Positions 8,716-17,484 of a stretch of DNA of 64,000 nt are shown in pieces; position 1 is the first letter of the stretch, and each line of letters begins with the position of its first letter. The notes under the pieces were generated by a model. It was not told the DNA's origin, ran no database searches, and saw nothing but the letters and a program-made list of their open reading frames with translations. Source of the stretch: Corallococcus sp. EGB. GTDB lineage: Bacteria > Myxococcota > Myxococcia > Myxococcales > Myxococcaceae. The translations under genes and the position numbers were made by a program. The stretch covers positions 620,001 to 684,000 of the forward strand of contig NZ_CP079946.1 of NCBI RefSeq assembly GCF_019968905.1. Reading direction: 5' to 3'.

Positions 8716-8973
8716 ATGTCGACCCGAATGATGCGGCTGCTTGCCGCGGGCGCGCTCACCGTGCTCGCCCTGACCGGCTGCGGTGATGACAAGAAGCCCG
8801 ATCCCAATCCCCCCGACGACGGCACCCCGACGGAGGAGGAGACCTGCTTCAAGACCCCCGCCGACACGAACAACGAGATCATCAACTCGTGCCCGCCCGC
8901 GGGCGTCACGCAAATCACCAAGAACCCCACCCTCCCGCTCAACGCGGACGGCACCCTGCCGTCGCTGCCGTAG
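8716..8973 (+). CDS. Small lipoprotein (85 aa)
   Basis: The protein starts with M-S-T-R-M-M-R-L-L and a hydrophobic stretch ending in the lipobox L-T-G-C, so the mature chain begins at Cys22. An Asp/Pro/Lys linker follows, then a short tail with two further cysteines. No function can be assigned. It lies 42 bp after the PstS-like gene and 40 bp before the porin gene, and is surely part of the same transcript. It could be a tether or accessory for the binding protein; that is inference from position only. Confidence 0.75.
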   Translation: MSTRMMRLLAAGALTVLALTGCGDDKKPDPNPPDDGTPTEEETCFKTPADTNNEIINSCPPAGVTQITKNPTLPLNADGTLPSLP

Positions 8974-9013
8974 TGAGCGTCCGTTGAACGCCCGTCCGCC
9001 GCGCTCTCCTCGT

Positions 9014-10540
9014 ATGTCCCGCTCCCTGAATCCCCAGTTCTCTCGCCGCGCGCACGCCCGCCTTCGCGGGGGCGCGTGGCCGCTGGTCGCGGCCGCCGTG
9101 GTGGCCACCGCCAGCACCGCGTGGGCCCAGACGCCGCCCGAGGCCCCCGGGGGCAGCGGCGTCTCCTCACCCGCGGGAACCCAGGAGTCCCCGTCCATCG
9201 CCGCGCCGCCGGCCGATGGAGCGGGGAGGAGCGCGGCGGACGCGCGCCTCGAATCCCTCGAGCAGGCGCTCGCCGCCGAGAAGTCCAGCCGGGACGCGGA
9301 GGTGGCCGCCCTCAAGCTGGAGCTGGAGCGCCTGCGCCCCGCGCCGCCGCCCGCCCTTCCGGAGCCGAAGGCAGGCCCGGTGGACTTCCGGCTCACCGGC
9401 TTCCTCCAGTCCGACGGCGTGCTGATGCGCCAGTCCTCGGAGGACGAGCTGAACCCCGCCACGGGCGAGCCGCTCAACCAGACGCGCTTCCTCATCCGCC
9501 GCGCCCGCGTGCGCGCCGAGCTCACCGCGCCGTGGATCTCCGGCGCGCTCGAGCTGGACGGCAACACCGTCAGAGGCCCCGCCGCCCGCCTCCAGGCGGC
9601 CGAGGTCAGCCTGCGCTACCAGCCGGACGCGGACGCCCCGCCGCTGGCCATGGCCACCGTGGGCCTCTTCAAGATTCCCTGGGGCCACGAGGTGCTGGAG
9701 AGCGACCGCGTGCGCCCCTTCCTGGAGCGCAGCAACGCCGCCTCGGCCCTCTTCCCCGGCGAGTATGACCTGGGCGCGCAGCTGTCCGGCGGCTGGCGCT
9801 TCCTGCGCTACGCGGTGGGCGTGATGAACGGCCACCCCCTGGGCGAGAAGTCCTTCCCGGGACGCGCCCCGCTGGCCCTCAAGGACGTGGTGGGCCGCCT
9901 GGGCGTGGACACCCAGCTGGAGCGCGTCGGGGTGCGGGCCGGCGTCTCGTACCTCGTCGGCCACGGCTTCACCCGGGGCGTCGCCGCCACGAAGGACCAG
10001 GTGACCTGGCGCGACATCAACGAGGACGGCCAGGTGCAGCTGCCGGAGATTCAAATCATCCCCGGCTACCCGGCGCAGGCCTCGCAGTCCTTCTCCCGCG
10101 ACGCGGTGGGCGCGGACCTCACGGTGACCGTGCCTGTCACGGAGCGGGTGACGCTGCAGGCCCTGGGCGAGCTGTACTGGGCCTCCAACCTCGACCGGGG
10201 CTTCCAGGTGGCGAACCCGGTGGGTGCCGGCCGCGCGCTGCGCGAGCAGGGCTATCTGGTGGGCCTCACCGCGCAGGTGGGCCCCCACCTCTTCGGCGGC
10301 GTGCGCTACGACTTCTACGACCCGGACCGGGACGCCAGCGAGGTGCGCAACGGCGCGCAGGTGGTGCGCACCAACGCGCTGTCCACCACCGCCGTGGTGC
10401 TGGGCGCGCGGCTGCCTCCCTACGGCCGGGTGATGGTGGAGTACGACCACAACACCAACGCGCTGGCGCGCACCACGAGCGGGGCCCCCACCACCCTGCC
10501 GGATGACGCGCTCACCGTGCGCGGCGAGGTGGTCTTCTGA
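9014..10540 (+). CDS. OprO/OprP-type outer-membrane porin
   Basis: A 508-aa outer-membrane beta-barrel of the phosphate-selective porin O/P family. The signal peptide is followed by a short coiled-coil (about 80-110, an S-layer/trimer-stalk-like region common in porins). The barrel begins with F-R-L-T-G-F-L-Q-S-D-G. The family hallmark L-F-K-I-P-W-G-H-E-V-L-E-S followed by F-L-E-R-S is present at about 215-240, and the chain ends in Phe as expected for BAM recognition. The stop TGA overlaps the next ATG by one base, showing translational coupling. Family members give anion-selective diffusion; selectivity here is untested. The ATG at 9014 gives a clean signal peptide, although the site upstream of it is weak. 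Confidence 0.82.
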   Translation: MSRSLNPQFSRRAHARLRGGAWPLVAAAVVATASTAWAQTPPEAPGGSGVSSPAGTQESPSIAAPPADGAGRSAADARLESLEQALAAEKSSRDAEVAALKLELERLRPAPPPALPEPKAGPVDFRLTGFLQSDGVLMRQSSEDELNPATGEPLNQTRFLIRRARVRAELTAPWISGALELDGNTVRGPAARLQAAEVSLRYQPDADAPPLAMATVGLFKIPWGHEVLESDRVRPFLERSNAASALFPGEYDLGAQLSGGWRFLRYAVGVMNGHPLGEKSFPGRAPLALKDVVGRLGVDTQLERVGVRAGVSYLVGHGFTRGVAATKDQVTWRDINEDGQVQLPEIQIIPGYPAQASQSFSRDAVGADLTVTVPVTERVTLQALGELYWASNLDRGFQVANPVGAGRALREQGYLVGLTAQVGPHLFGGVRYDFYDPDRDASEVRNGAQVVRTNALSTTAVVLGARLPPYGRVMVEYDHNTNALARTTSGAPTTLPDDALTVRGEVVF

Positions 10541-11424
10541 TGCGGCTCGCGACGACGATGGCGCTGGCGCTCCTGGCGCTGGCCGGCTGTGGAGAGACGA
10601 GCGACTCGGGGCTGGACGCGCTGATGCAGGTGGCCGGGGCGCGGCACTACCCCCAGGAGCTGCAGGCCCCCGAGGGCGGCCCCGACCTGGTGGACGTCAC
10701 CACCTCCAACACCCTGGTGCGCGCCGGCGTCCAGGCCAAGTCCTTCAGCGGGCTGGCCGTCAAGGGCGCGGAGGCGGTGGCGCTCAGCTTCTCCGGCGAG
10801 CAGGGCCACTGGCGCATCCCCACCGGCAACGTGGACACCCTCAACCAGGACCTGGTGACGTTCAGCGCGCAGCTCGCCTTCTCGCCGCGCGTGGAGGCCG
10901 GGCACTACGAGGTGGTGGCGCGCGCGCTGGACGGGCAGGGCCGCGCCGGCCCGCCGCGCGCGCTCGGCGTGGACGTGATGGCCAGCGCCGCCCCCTCGGG
11001 CAGCCTCGTCATCAGCCTGTCCTGGGACACCCAGTCGGACCTGGACCTGCACGTCACCATCCCGGACGGGGTGGAGATCTGGGCGCGCAACATCAACTCG
11101 TACACGCCGCCCACCGTGGGCGTCATCGACCCCTCGCAGGTGGAGGCCGGGGGCGTGCTCCTCTACGACTCCAACGCGCAGTGCGTGCTGGACGGGCGCC
11201 GCCAGGAGGACGTGGTGTGGCGGCAGCCACCCCCTTCCGGCCACTACGTGGTGCGCGTGGACGCCTTCAGCCTGTGCGCCGAGGCCGGCGCCAACTGGAA
11301 GCTGGAGGCGCGCCGTGACGGCGTGGTCCTCGGCCGCGCCGAGGGCAGCGTGGTGGAGTCCGACACGCGCGGCACCCACGAGAAGGGCGCCGGCCTGCTG
11401 GCCCTCGAGTTCGACATTCCCTGA
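10540..11424 (+). CDS. YfaP-like (DUF2135-type) lipoprotein
   Basis: This 294-aa lipoprotein has the lipobox L-A-G-C at residues 14-17. The N-terminal half is beta-rich without a known match. The C-terminal half, from about residue 150, has L-S-W-D-T-Q-S-D-L-D-L-H-V, the signature of the YfaP/DUF2135 fold, an Ig-like domain of envelope proteins with no established activity. Two cysteines at about 211 and 246 could pair. It is coupled to the porin gene by a one-base overlap, so porin and lipoprotein are probably made in step and may act at the same membrane. Confidence 0.72.
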   Translation: MRLATTMALALLALAGCGETSDSGLDALMQVAGARHYPQELQAPEGGPDLVDVTTSNTLVRAGVQAKSFSGLAVKGAEAVALSFSGEQGHWRIPTGNVDTLNQDLVTFSAQLAFSPRVEAGHYEVVARALDGQGRAGPPRALGVDVMASAAPSGSLVISLSWDTQSDLDLHVTIPDGVEIWARNINSYTPPTVGVIDPSQVEAGGVLLYDSNAQCVLDGRRQEDVVWRQPPPSGHYVVRVDAFSLCAEAGANWKLEARRDGVVLGRAEGSVVESDTRGTHEKGAGLLALEFDIP

Positions 11425-11463
11425 GCCGTTCCGGGTTTCATTTTCGCGCTTCGCGAGGAGTTG

Positions 11464-12180
11464 ATGATGTTGGAGAAGATGCATGGCGCGGTGCAGATGG
11501 GCAGCACCGCGGTGCTGTGGCTGTTGATTGCCCTGTCGGTGCTGTCGGTGGGCGTGGTGGTGGACCGCATCGTGTACTTCCACAAGCGCCGGGTGGACCC
11601 GCGCAAGCTGGGCCGCGCGCTGGTGGAGCGGCTGCGCGCCGGGGACGTGGCGGGCGCGCGCGCGGTGCTCGCCCACCACAAGAGCATCGAGGCGCAGGTG
11701 CTGACCGAGGCGCTGGAGTGGTACGCGGACGGCGCGGACGCGGTGGCGGAGATCCTCGGCAGCGGCCTGAAGGACCGGCGGCCGCAGTTCGAGTCCGGGC
11801 TGCTCTTCCTGGGCACGCTGGCCAACAACTCGCCCTTCATCGGCCTGTTCGGCACGGTGCTCGGCATCATCACCGCCTTCAAGGAGCTGGGCAGCGCCCA
11901 GGCCGGGGGCGGAGGCATGGGCAACGTCATGGGCGGCATCGCCGAGGCGCTCATCGCCACGGCGGTGGGCATCCTCGTGGCGCTGCCGGCGGTGGTGGCC
12001 TTCAACTACTTCCAGAAGAAGTGCACCGAGGTGGAGGACAACGTGGCGACGCTCGGCGGCCAGCTGCTGGCCCACCTGCGCAGCGCGCACCCGGCGCGCG
12101 CCCCGTCCGAGGCGCCCGCCAACGGGGCTGCCGCGCTGGCCGCCAGGTCCCCCGTCCGTGAGCGCGAGGTGCAGACGTAA
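11464..12180 (+). CDS. exbB: ExbB/TolQ-family proton channel subunit
   Basis: This 238-aa inner-membrane protein has three hydrophobic segments (about 15-35, 118-142 and 155-180) with the family pattern L-A-N-N-S-P-F-I-G-L-F-G-T-V-L-G-I before the second helix and a conserved G-I-A-E-A-L-I-A-T-A-V-G at the third. ExbB pentamers with ExbD use the proton motive force to drive TonB. Two ATGs (11464 and 11467) follow a GAGGAG site; either could be used. The stop TAA overlaps the exbD ATG by one base. A dedicated exbB-exbD-tonB set inside the receptor operon suggests it energises this system specifically. Confidence 0.93.
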   Translation: MMLEKMHGAVQMGSTAVLWLLIALSVLSVGVVVDRIVYFHKRRVDPRKLGRALVERLRAGDVAGARAVLAHHKSIEAQVLTEALEWYADGADAVAEILGSGLKDRRPQFESGLLFLGTLANNSPFIGLFGTVLGIITAFKELGSAQAGGGGMGNVMGGIAEALIATAVGILVALPAVVAFNYFQKKCTEVEDNVATLGGQLLAHLRSAHPARAPSEAPANGAAALAARSPVREREVQT

Positions 12181-12596
12181 TGGCCGGCACGCTCGGAGGA
12201 GGCGGGGGCCGCCGCGGCGGCACGATCTCCAACATCAACGTCACGCCCCTGGTCGACGTGGTGCTGGTGCTGCTCATCATCCTGATGGTGTCCTCGACGT
12301 ACATCGTGGCGCAGACGCTCAAGGTGCAGCTGCCGCGCGCCTCCAGCTCGGACGGCATGGCGGAGAAGCCCACCACGGTGGTGGTCCAGAAGGACGGCAA
12401 GCTGCTGATGGACGAGCAGCCGGCGGAGGAGGCCGTGGTGCGCGAGCGCCTGACGGCCGCGGTGAAGGCAAACCCGGACATGAACCTGGTCGTGAGCGCG
12501 GACAAGGACACGCCGCATGGCGCGGTGGTGCACATCATCGACCTGGCGAAGGTGACCGGCATCACCCACTTCGCCATCAACGTGCAGGCCGACTGA
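12180..12596 (+). CDS. exbD: ExbD/TolR-family protein
   Basis: A 138-aa partner of ExbB with a Gly/Arg-rich cytoplasmic N-terminus, one membrane helix (about 24-45) and a periplasmic domain. The helix carries the essential proton-path aspartate, Asp26, in the motif N-V-T-P-L-V-D-V-V-L-V-L. The periplasmic part has the V-V-V-Q-K-D-G-K and H-I-I-D-L-A-K elements usual for ExbD. It is translationally coupled to exbB, and tonB follows 12 bp later. Confidence 0.94.
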   Translation: MAGTLGGGGGRRGGTISNINVTPLVDVVLVLLIILMVSSTYIVAQTLKVQLPRASSSDGMAEKPTTVVVQKDGKLLMDEQPAEEAVVRERLTAAVKANPDMNLVVSADKDTPHGAVVHIIDLAKVTGITHFAINVQAD

Positions 12597-12608
12597 GAAG
12601 ACGACGCC

Positions 12609-13346
12609 ATGCGCGGTAAGCCCCTTTTCATCTCCCTGGCGCTCCACGCGCTGGCGGTGGCGCTCCTCTTCTGGCTGTCGCGCACCCCCATGCAACACCG
12701 CGCCATCGCCGTCGCGGTGGTGGAGGGCGCCAAGAAGAAGCCAGAGCCCAAGCCCGAGGAGCCTCCGAAGCCCCCCCCGCCGCCGCCGCCGGCGCCCCGC
12801 CCGCGCCGCCCGGAGGCGGCGCCCGAGGTGGCTGCCCCGGCCCCGCCGCCTCCCGCGTCCACCCCCACGCCGGCGCCCCGGCCCGCGGCCCTCTCCACCG
12901 GCCTGACGCTGGGCAACGATGGCGGCGGCCCAGGCGGCGGCATCGCCGTGGGCGGGCTGACGCATGGCCCGACGACCCGCGGCGACCCCGAGCCCGCGAA
13001 GCAGCCCATCGCGCGGCGCGAGCCGGTGAAGCCCCCGCCGCCACCGGACGAGGACCCCTGCACCGAGGCGCCCACCAAGCCGGTGCCGCTCGTGCGCACG
13101 CCGGACATTGAGTACACCGCCCAGGCGCGCGCCGACGGCGTGGAGGGCCGCCTGGTGCTCTCCGTCATCATCTCCGCGGATGGCAGCGTGGCGCGGGTGG
13201 ACGTGGTGAGCGCCGTGGAGGCGGCCCTGGACGCCGCCGCGGTGGCCGCGGTGAAGCTGTGGCGCTTCAAGCCCTCCACCGCCTGCGGAAAACCCGTGAC
13301 CGGCGGCGTCTTCACGCTCGCCCGGCGCTTCGAACTCGGAGACTAA
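12609..13346 (+). CDS. tonB: TonB energy-transducing protein
   Basis: A 245-aa protein with the three TonB parts: a short cytoplasmic end and one membrane anchor (about 6-24), a periplasmic Pro/Lys/Glu-rich rod (about 45-150, including a run of prolines), and a C-terminal TonB domain (about 155-240) with A-R-A-D-G-V-E-G-R-L-V-L-S-V and L-W-R-F-K-P. The anchor begins S-L-A-L-H-A-L, with the histidine expected for proton coupling. Two cysteines flank the C-terminal domain (in D-P-C-T-E and T-A-C-G-K). The gene lies between exbD and the receptor, one base before the receptor start. Confidence 0.92.
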   Translation: MRGKPLFISLALHALAVALLFWLSRTPMQHRAIAVAVVEGAKKKPEPKPEEPPKPPPPPPPAPRPRRPEAAPEVAAPAPPPPASTPTPAPRPAALSTGLTLGNDGGGPGGGIAVGGLTHGPTTRGDPEPAKQPIARREPVKPPPPPDEDPCTEAPTKPVPLVRTPDIEYTAQARADGVEGRLVLSVIISADGSVARVDVVSAVEAALDAAAVAAVKLWRFKPSTACGKPVTGGVFTLARRFELGD

Positions 13347-13347
13347 C

Positions 13348-15966
13348 GTGGTGCGCGAAGGGCGAATGTTGGTGGCGGCAGTGCTGGCGCTGGTGTGCGC
13401 GCTGGGGAGCGCGCGCGCCCAGGAGCCGCAGCAGGGGGAGCTCACGAAGGCCCCCAAGCTGACCACCTTCGTGGAGGCCGAGTACCCGGCGGACAAGCGC
13501 GAGGCGGGCGTCACCGCCTCCGTGCTGCTGGGCATCGAGATCGCCGCGGACGGCACCGTGGAGGACGTGAAGGTGGTGGAGAGCGGCGGGGCGGACTTCG
13601 ACGCCGCCGCGGTGGCCGCCGCCCGCAGGTTCGTCTTCGAGCCGGCCGAGGTGGACGGCGTGCCGTCGCCGGTGCGCATCGACTACCGCTACACCTTCAA
13701 GATCGACGAGGTGAAGGTGAAGCTGGGGCCGCAGGTGAACTTCGAGGGCGTCGTCCTCGAGCGCTTCACCAAGAAGCCCCTGGCGGGCGTCACCGTGACG
13801 GTCGTGGACACGGGCGCCACCACTTCTACGGACGAGCAGGGCACGTTCTCCTTCATCGACGTGCCGGTGGGCACGCACCAGGTGCAGCTCTCCAGCGCCA
13901 CGCTCATCACCGTCTCCACGCAGGAGGACATCGCCGAGGCGAAGAAGAAGACGGTGCGCTACCTGGCCGAGGAGAAGCAGGAGGGCGTGGACGAGGAGGT
14001 GGTGGTGCGCGCGCCGCGCATCCGCAAGGAGTCCACCGAGGTGAGCATCCGCACCGAGGAGGCCCGGCGCGTGCCCGGCACGCAGGGCGACACCCTCAAG
14101 GTGGTGCAGAACCTGCCGGGCGTGGCGCGCTCGTCCTTCGGCAGCGGGCAGCTCGTCGTGTGGGGCAGCGCCCCGCGCGACACGCGCGTCAACGTGGACG
14201 GCGTGGAGATCCCGGCCCTCTACCATGTGGGCGGCCTGCGCTCGACGATCAACTCCGGGCTGGTGAAGGGCATCGACCTGACGCCCGGCGCCTACGGCGG
14301 GGACTACGGACGCGGCATGGGGGGCCTCGTGCGGGTGGAGACGCGCGCGCCCCAGGCGGACGGCGTGCACGGCGTGGTGTCCGCGGACGCGATGGACGCC
14401 TCGGCGCAGCTCTCCGCCTCAATCACTCCCACGCTGCGCGTGGCCGGCGCCGTGCGCTACAGCTACCTGGACCGCGTCCTCGCCGGCGTGGTGTCCCAGG
14501 ACGTGGGCGACTTCTTCCCCATTCCCCGCTACAACGACTACCAGCTCCAGGGGCAGCTGGACCTGCGCAAGGACGAGTCGCTGAGCGTGCTGGTGCTCGG
14601 CTCGAATGACTACCTGAAGCGCACGGTGGCCTCCAGCGACCCGGCGCAGGTGCGCTCGGAGACGACGGACAGCTCCTTCTCCCGCGTCATCCTGCGCTAC
14701 AACCGCATCCTGGAGGACGGCTCCAGCTTCGTGGTGACGCCGTCGGTGGGGCTGGACAGCAGCCATCAGCTCGCCACCTTCGGGCCCACGCCGGCGCTGC
14801 TGGACATGCGCGGCGTGCGCTGGGGCCTGCGCGGCAGCTACCGGCGCAAGGTGGATCGCGGGGTGACGCTCGCGCTCGGCCTGGACCTGCAGGGCGCGCC
14901 CACCCACGTGCGGCGCCAGGGCTCGCTCAACCTGCCCGCGCGCGAGGGCGACATCTTCGTCTTCGGCCAGCGCCCCAGTGACGAGAGCAACGCGGACACC
15001 TGGGACGTCAACCAGGTGACGGTGTCTCCATACGCCACCGCGGAGCTGCGGCTGGGCGCGCTCACCCTCAACCCCGGCCTGCGCCTGTCGGGCTTCCTGC
15101 TGGAGGCCAGCCGGCTGACGCCGAGCGTGGGCGGGACGCTGCCCATTGGCCGCTCCACCCTGACCCCCGTCATCGAGCCGCGCCTGTCCGCCAGCTACAA
15201 GCTGCGCAAGGACCTCACCCTCAACGCCGCCGCGGGCGTCTACTACCAGGCCCCCGCGCCCGAGGAGATGAGCGCCGTCTTCGGCAATCCCACGCTGCTG
15301 CCCCAGCGCGCCGTGCACGCCACCGCGGGTGCCTCGTGGCGCGTCACCGGCACCCTCACCGCGGACGCGGTGGGCTTCTACAAGACGCTCGACAACCTGG
15401 TGGCCCGCAGCCCCTACGCCACGCCGCAGCTCGCGCGCGCCCTCACCCAGGACGGCACCGGGCGCAGCTACGGCGTGCAGTTCCTCCTGCGCCAGGAGCT
15501 GTGGCAGAACTTCTTCGGCTGGGTGACCTACAGCCTCAGCCGCAGCGAGCGGCAGGACTCGCCGGCCGCGGCCGTGCGCCTGTTCGACTACGACCAGACG
15601 CACGTGCTGGGCGTGGTCGGCAGCTACCAGATGGGGCCGTGGACGCTGGGAGCCCGCTTCCGCTTCGCCACCGGCGCGCCCCGCACGCCCGTGGCGGGCG
15701 CCTTCTACGACGTCCGCGATGACGTGTACCAGCCGCTGTTCGGCTCGCAGAACTCCGTGCGCATTCCGTCCTTCTACCAGGTGGACCTGCGCGCCGAGCG
15801 CGACTTCCAGGTGGGGAGCGGCACGCTCAATGTCTACCTGGACATGCAGAACGTGACGAACCGGCAGAACCCCGAAGAAATCACCTACAACTTCGACTAC
15901 CGCGAGCGGAAGTACATCGTCGGACTGCCCGTGCTCGCGGTGGCCGGCCTGCGCTACCAGTTCTGA
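13348..15966 (+). CDS. TonB-dependent receptor with N-terminal TonB-like domain
   Basis: An 872-aa outer-membrane receptor. After the signal peptide (cleavage near A-R-A-Q, residue 25) comes a TonB C-terminal-like domain at about 33-117, with the diagnostic A-D-G-T-V-E-D-V-K-V-V-E-S-G and A-A-R-R-F-V-F-E-P-A. A carboxypeptidase-regulatory-like beta domain follows (about 130-205), then the plug (about 232-345, with N-V-D-G-V-E-I-P and G-G-D-Y-G-R-G-M-G-G) and a 22-strand-type barrel ending in F. It imports large or scarce substrates using energy from TonB; the substrate is unknown. The GTG start at 13348 has GGAG six bases upstream; an ATG at 13366 is possible but would leave a signal peptide without its Arg residues. 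Confidence 0.9.
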   Translation: MVREGRMLVAAVLALVCALGSARAQEPQQGELTKAPKLTTFVEAEYPADKREAGVTASVLLGIEIAADGTVEDVKVVESGGADFDAAAVAAARRFVFEPAEVDGVPSPVRIDYRYTFKIDEVKVKLGPQVNFEGVVLERFTKKPLAGVTVTVVDTGATTSTDEQGTFSFIDVPVGTHQVQLSSATLITVSTQEDIAEAKKKTVRYLAEEKQEGVDEEVVVRAPRIRKESTEVSIRTEEARRVPGTQGDTLKVVQNLPGVARSSFGSGQLVVWGSAPRDTRVNVDGVEIPALYHVGGLRSTINSGLVKGIDLTPGAYGGDYGRGMGGLVRVETRAPQADGVHGVVSADAMDASAQLSASITPTLRVAGAVRYSYLDRVLAGVVSQDVGDFFPIPRYNDYQLQGQLDLRKDESLSVLVLGSNDYLKRTVASSDPAQVRSETTDSSFSRVILRYNRILEDGSSFVVTPSVGLDSSHQLATFGPTPALLDMRGVRWGLRGSYRRKVDRGVTLALGLDLQGAPTHVRRQGSLNLPAREGDIFVFGQRPSDESNADTWDVNQVTVSPYATAELRLGALTLNPGLRLSGFLLEASRLTPSVGGTLPIGRSTLTPVIEPRLSASYKLRKDLTLNAAAGVYYQAPAPEEMSAVFGNPTLLPQRAVHATAGASWRVTGTLTADAVGFYKTLDNLVARSPYATPQLARALTQDGTGRSYGVQFLLRQELWQNFFGWVTYSLSRSERQDSPAAAVRLFDYDQTHVLGVVGSYQMGPWTLGARFRFATGAPRTPVAGAFYDVRDDVYQPLFGSQNSVRIPSFYQVDLRAERDFQVGSGTLNVYLDMQNVTNRQNPEEITYNFDYRERKYIVGLPVLAVAGLRYQF

Positions 15967-15968
15967 CG

Positions 15969-16895
15969 ATGAAAGCTCCTCTGCCCCTCCTCGCCGTGGC
16001 CGTGCTCGCCGTGGGCTGCCGCCCGGACTTCGGCACCCGGTCCTCGCGCATCACCGAGCCGCGCATTCTCGCCGTGCAGGCCACGCCCGCGGAGGCACGC
16101 CCCGGAGAGGTCGTGACGTACCGCGCGCTGGTGGCGCTGGCGGACGGCGCGCCCGCGCTGAGCTGGTCCACCTGCGCCACCTCCAAGCCCGCCACGGAGA
16201 ACAACGTGGTGGGCGCCAGCTGCCTGGGCAAGGACGTGCGCGCCTTCGGCGGTCGCGGCCCGGAGACGTCGGGAGAGGTGCCCGCGGACGCATGCACGCT
16301 GTTCGGTCCGGACACGCCGGCGCCCCGCCCGGGCGAGCCGCCCTTCCGCCCGCATGACCCGGACGTCACCGGCGGCTACTACCTGCCCGTGCGCGTGGAC
16401 CTGCCGGGGTCGGACCCGGCGGTGGCGCTCGAGCGCATCCGCTGCAACCTGGTGGGCGCCAGCCCCGAGGTGGCCCGCGACTTCCGCGAGCGCTACGTGC
16501 CCAACCGCGCCCCGCATCTGCTGGAGGTGACAGCGCAGGTGAACGGCGCGCCGGTGGCGCTCGACGCGCTGCCCGCCGATGCCACCATCACCTGGCGCGC
16601 CCGCTGGAGCGGCCCGGAGGACGCGGAGCCCTCGGCGGAGACGTACGTGGTGTACGACGTCGCCTCCCAGTCGCTCGTCGAGCGGCGCGAGAGCCTGCGC
16701 GTCTCCTGGTACGCCACCTCGGGCGACTTCGAGGCGGACCGCACCGGCCGGAGCGAGGACGAAACCGAATCCTTCAGCGAGAACGCCTGGACGGCGCCGG
16801 CCACGCCCGGGCCCGTGCAGCTGTGGGTGGTGTTGCGCGACGCGCGCGGCGGCGTGGACTTCCTCGCGCTGCACGGAACCGTCGCCGCGCGCTGA
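15969..16895 (+). CDS. Lipoprotein of unknown function
   Basis: This 308-aa protein has the lipobox A-V-G-C at residues 14-17 and then a beta-rich body. It begins R-I-L-A-V-Q-A-T-P-A-E-A-R-P-G-E, a pattern of Ig-like envelope lipoproteins in myxobacteria. Six cysteines in the mature chain suggest disulfides. It starts two bases after the receptor stop, so it belongs to the same operon and may be a surface or periplasmic partner of the receptor (inferred from position). No known catalytic motif is seen. Confidence 0.72.
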   Translation: MKAPLPLLAVAVLAVGCRPDFGTRSSRITEPRILAVQATPAEARPGEVVTYRALVALADGAPALSWSTCATSKPATENNVVGASCLGKDVRAFGGRGPETSGEVPADACTLFGPDTPAPRPGEPPFRPHDPDVTGGYYLPVRVDLPGSDPAVALERIRCNLVGASPEVARDFRERYVPNRAPHLLEVTAQVNGAPVALDALPADATITWRARWSGPEDAEPSAETYVVYDVASQSLVERRESLRVSWYATSGDFEADRTGRSEDETESFSENAWTAPATPGPVQLWVVLRDARGGVDFLALHGTVAAR

Positions 16896-17012
16896 TGGCC
16901 GGGATGCCGCCCCGGGCGCTGTCCCCGAGTGACGACAAGACGGCGGCCAGCTCCCTCGCCGTCCTGCACGGTGCCTCCAGGCTGCTCTGGCCGCGTCAAT
17001 CAGGGACAGCCT

Positions 17013-17405
17013 CTAGTGCACCGTGTGGCGCGGCTTCTTTCGCGACGGGTGCTTCAGCCGTGCCTCCAGGTATTCCTTCAACACCGTGGCGTTGTTGTGC
17101 TCGGTGTCGCGGGCGCCGTGGAGCAGCGTGATGCGGCCGTGGCGTGCGGCCTCCAGCAGCGGCTCCCACGCGTCGGGGTGCGCGTCCAGCTCGTGGATGT
17201 AGCGGGACCGGAACTCGTCAAAGCGCTCCACGTTGTGGGCGTACCACTGCCGCAGCTCCGTGCTGGGCGCCACCTCGCGGGGCCAGCCGTCCAGTCGGAG
17301 GTCCACCTTCTTGATGCCCCGCGGCCACAGCCGGTCCACCAGGAACCGGGTCCCCGCCCGAGGGTCCGGGCGGTGCTCCCCATAAACGCGCTGGAGTCGA
17401 ATCAT
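17013..17405 (-). CDS. DUF488 family protein (YeaO-like)
   Basis: A 130-aa protein carrying the DUF488/YeaO signature: R-V-Y at the start, then G-T-R-F-L-V-D-R-L-W-P-R-G, W-Y-A-H-N and I-T-L-L-H-G-A-R-D, with H-N-N-A at the end of the core. The biochemical role of the family is not established; its conserved Arg/Asp/Trp set suggests a nucleic-acid or small-ligand site. The ATG at 17405 is preceded by GGAGG seven bases upstream. It ends convergently with the TonB locus and is followed (in genome order) by a hydrolase on the same strand. Confidence 0.88.
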   Translation of the reverse strand: MIRLQRVYGEHRPDPRAGTRFLVDRLWPRGIKKVDLRLDGWPREVAPSTELRQWYAHNVERFDEFRSRYIHELDAHPDAWEPLLEAARHGRITLLHGARDTEHNNATVLKEYLEARLKHPSRKKPRHTVH

Positions 17406-17484
17406 CGGCGAGCCTCCGGAAGGACACGCTGCCCACGCGAAGCGCGCGCGGGGAGCATCCGGCGGGGACGCGGCGGCCCGCTTC

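Noticed and set aside
16939-16963. Terminator after the TonB locus
   Set aside because: GACGGCG/CGCCGTC can pair with an 11-base loop, but there is no T run and the stem is short, so it is not called.
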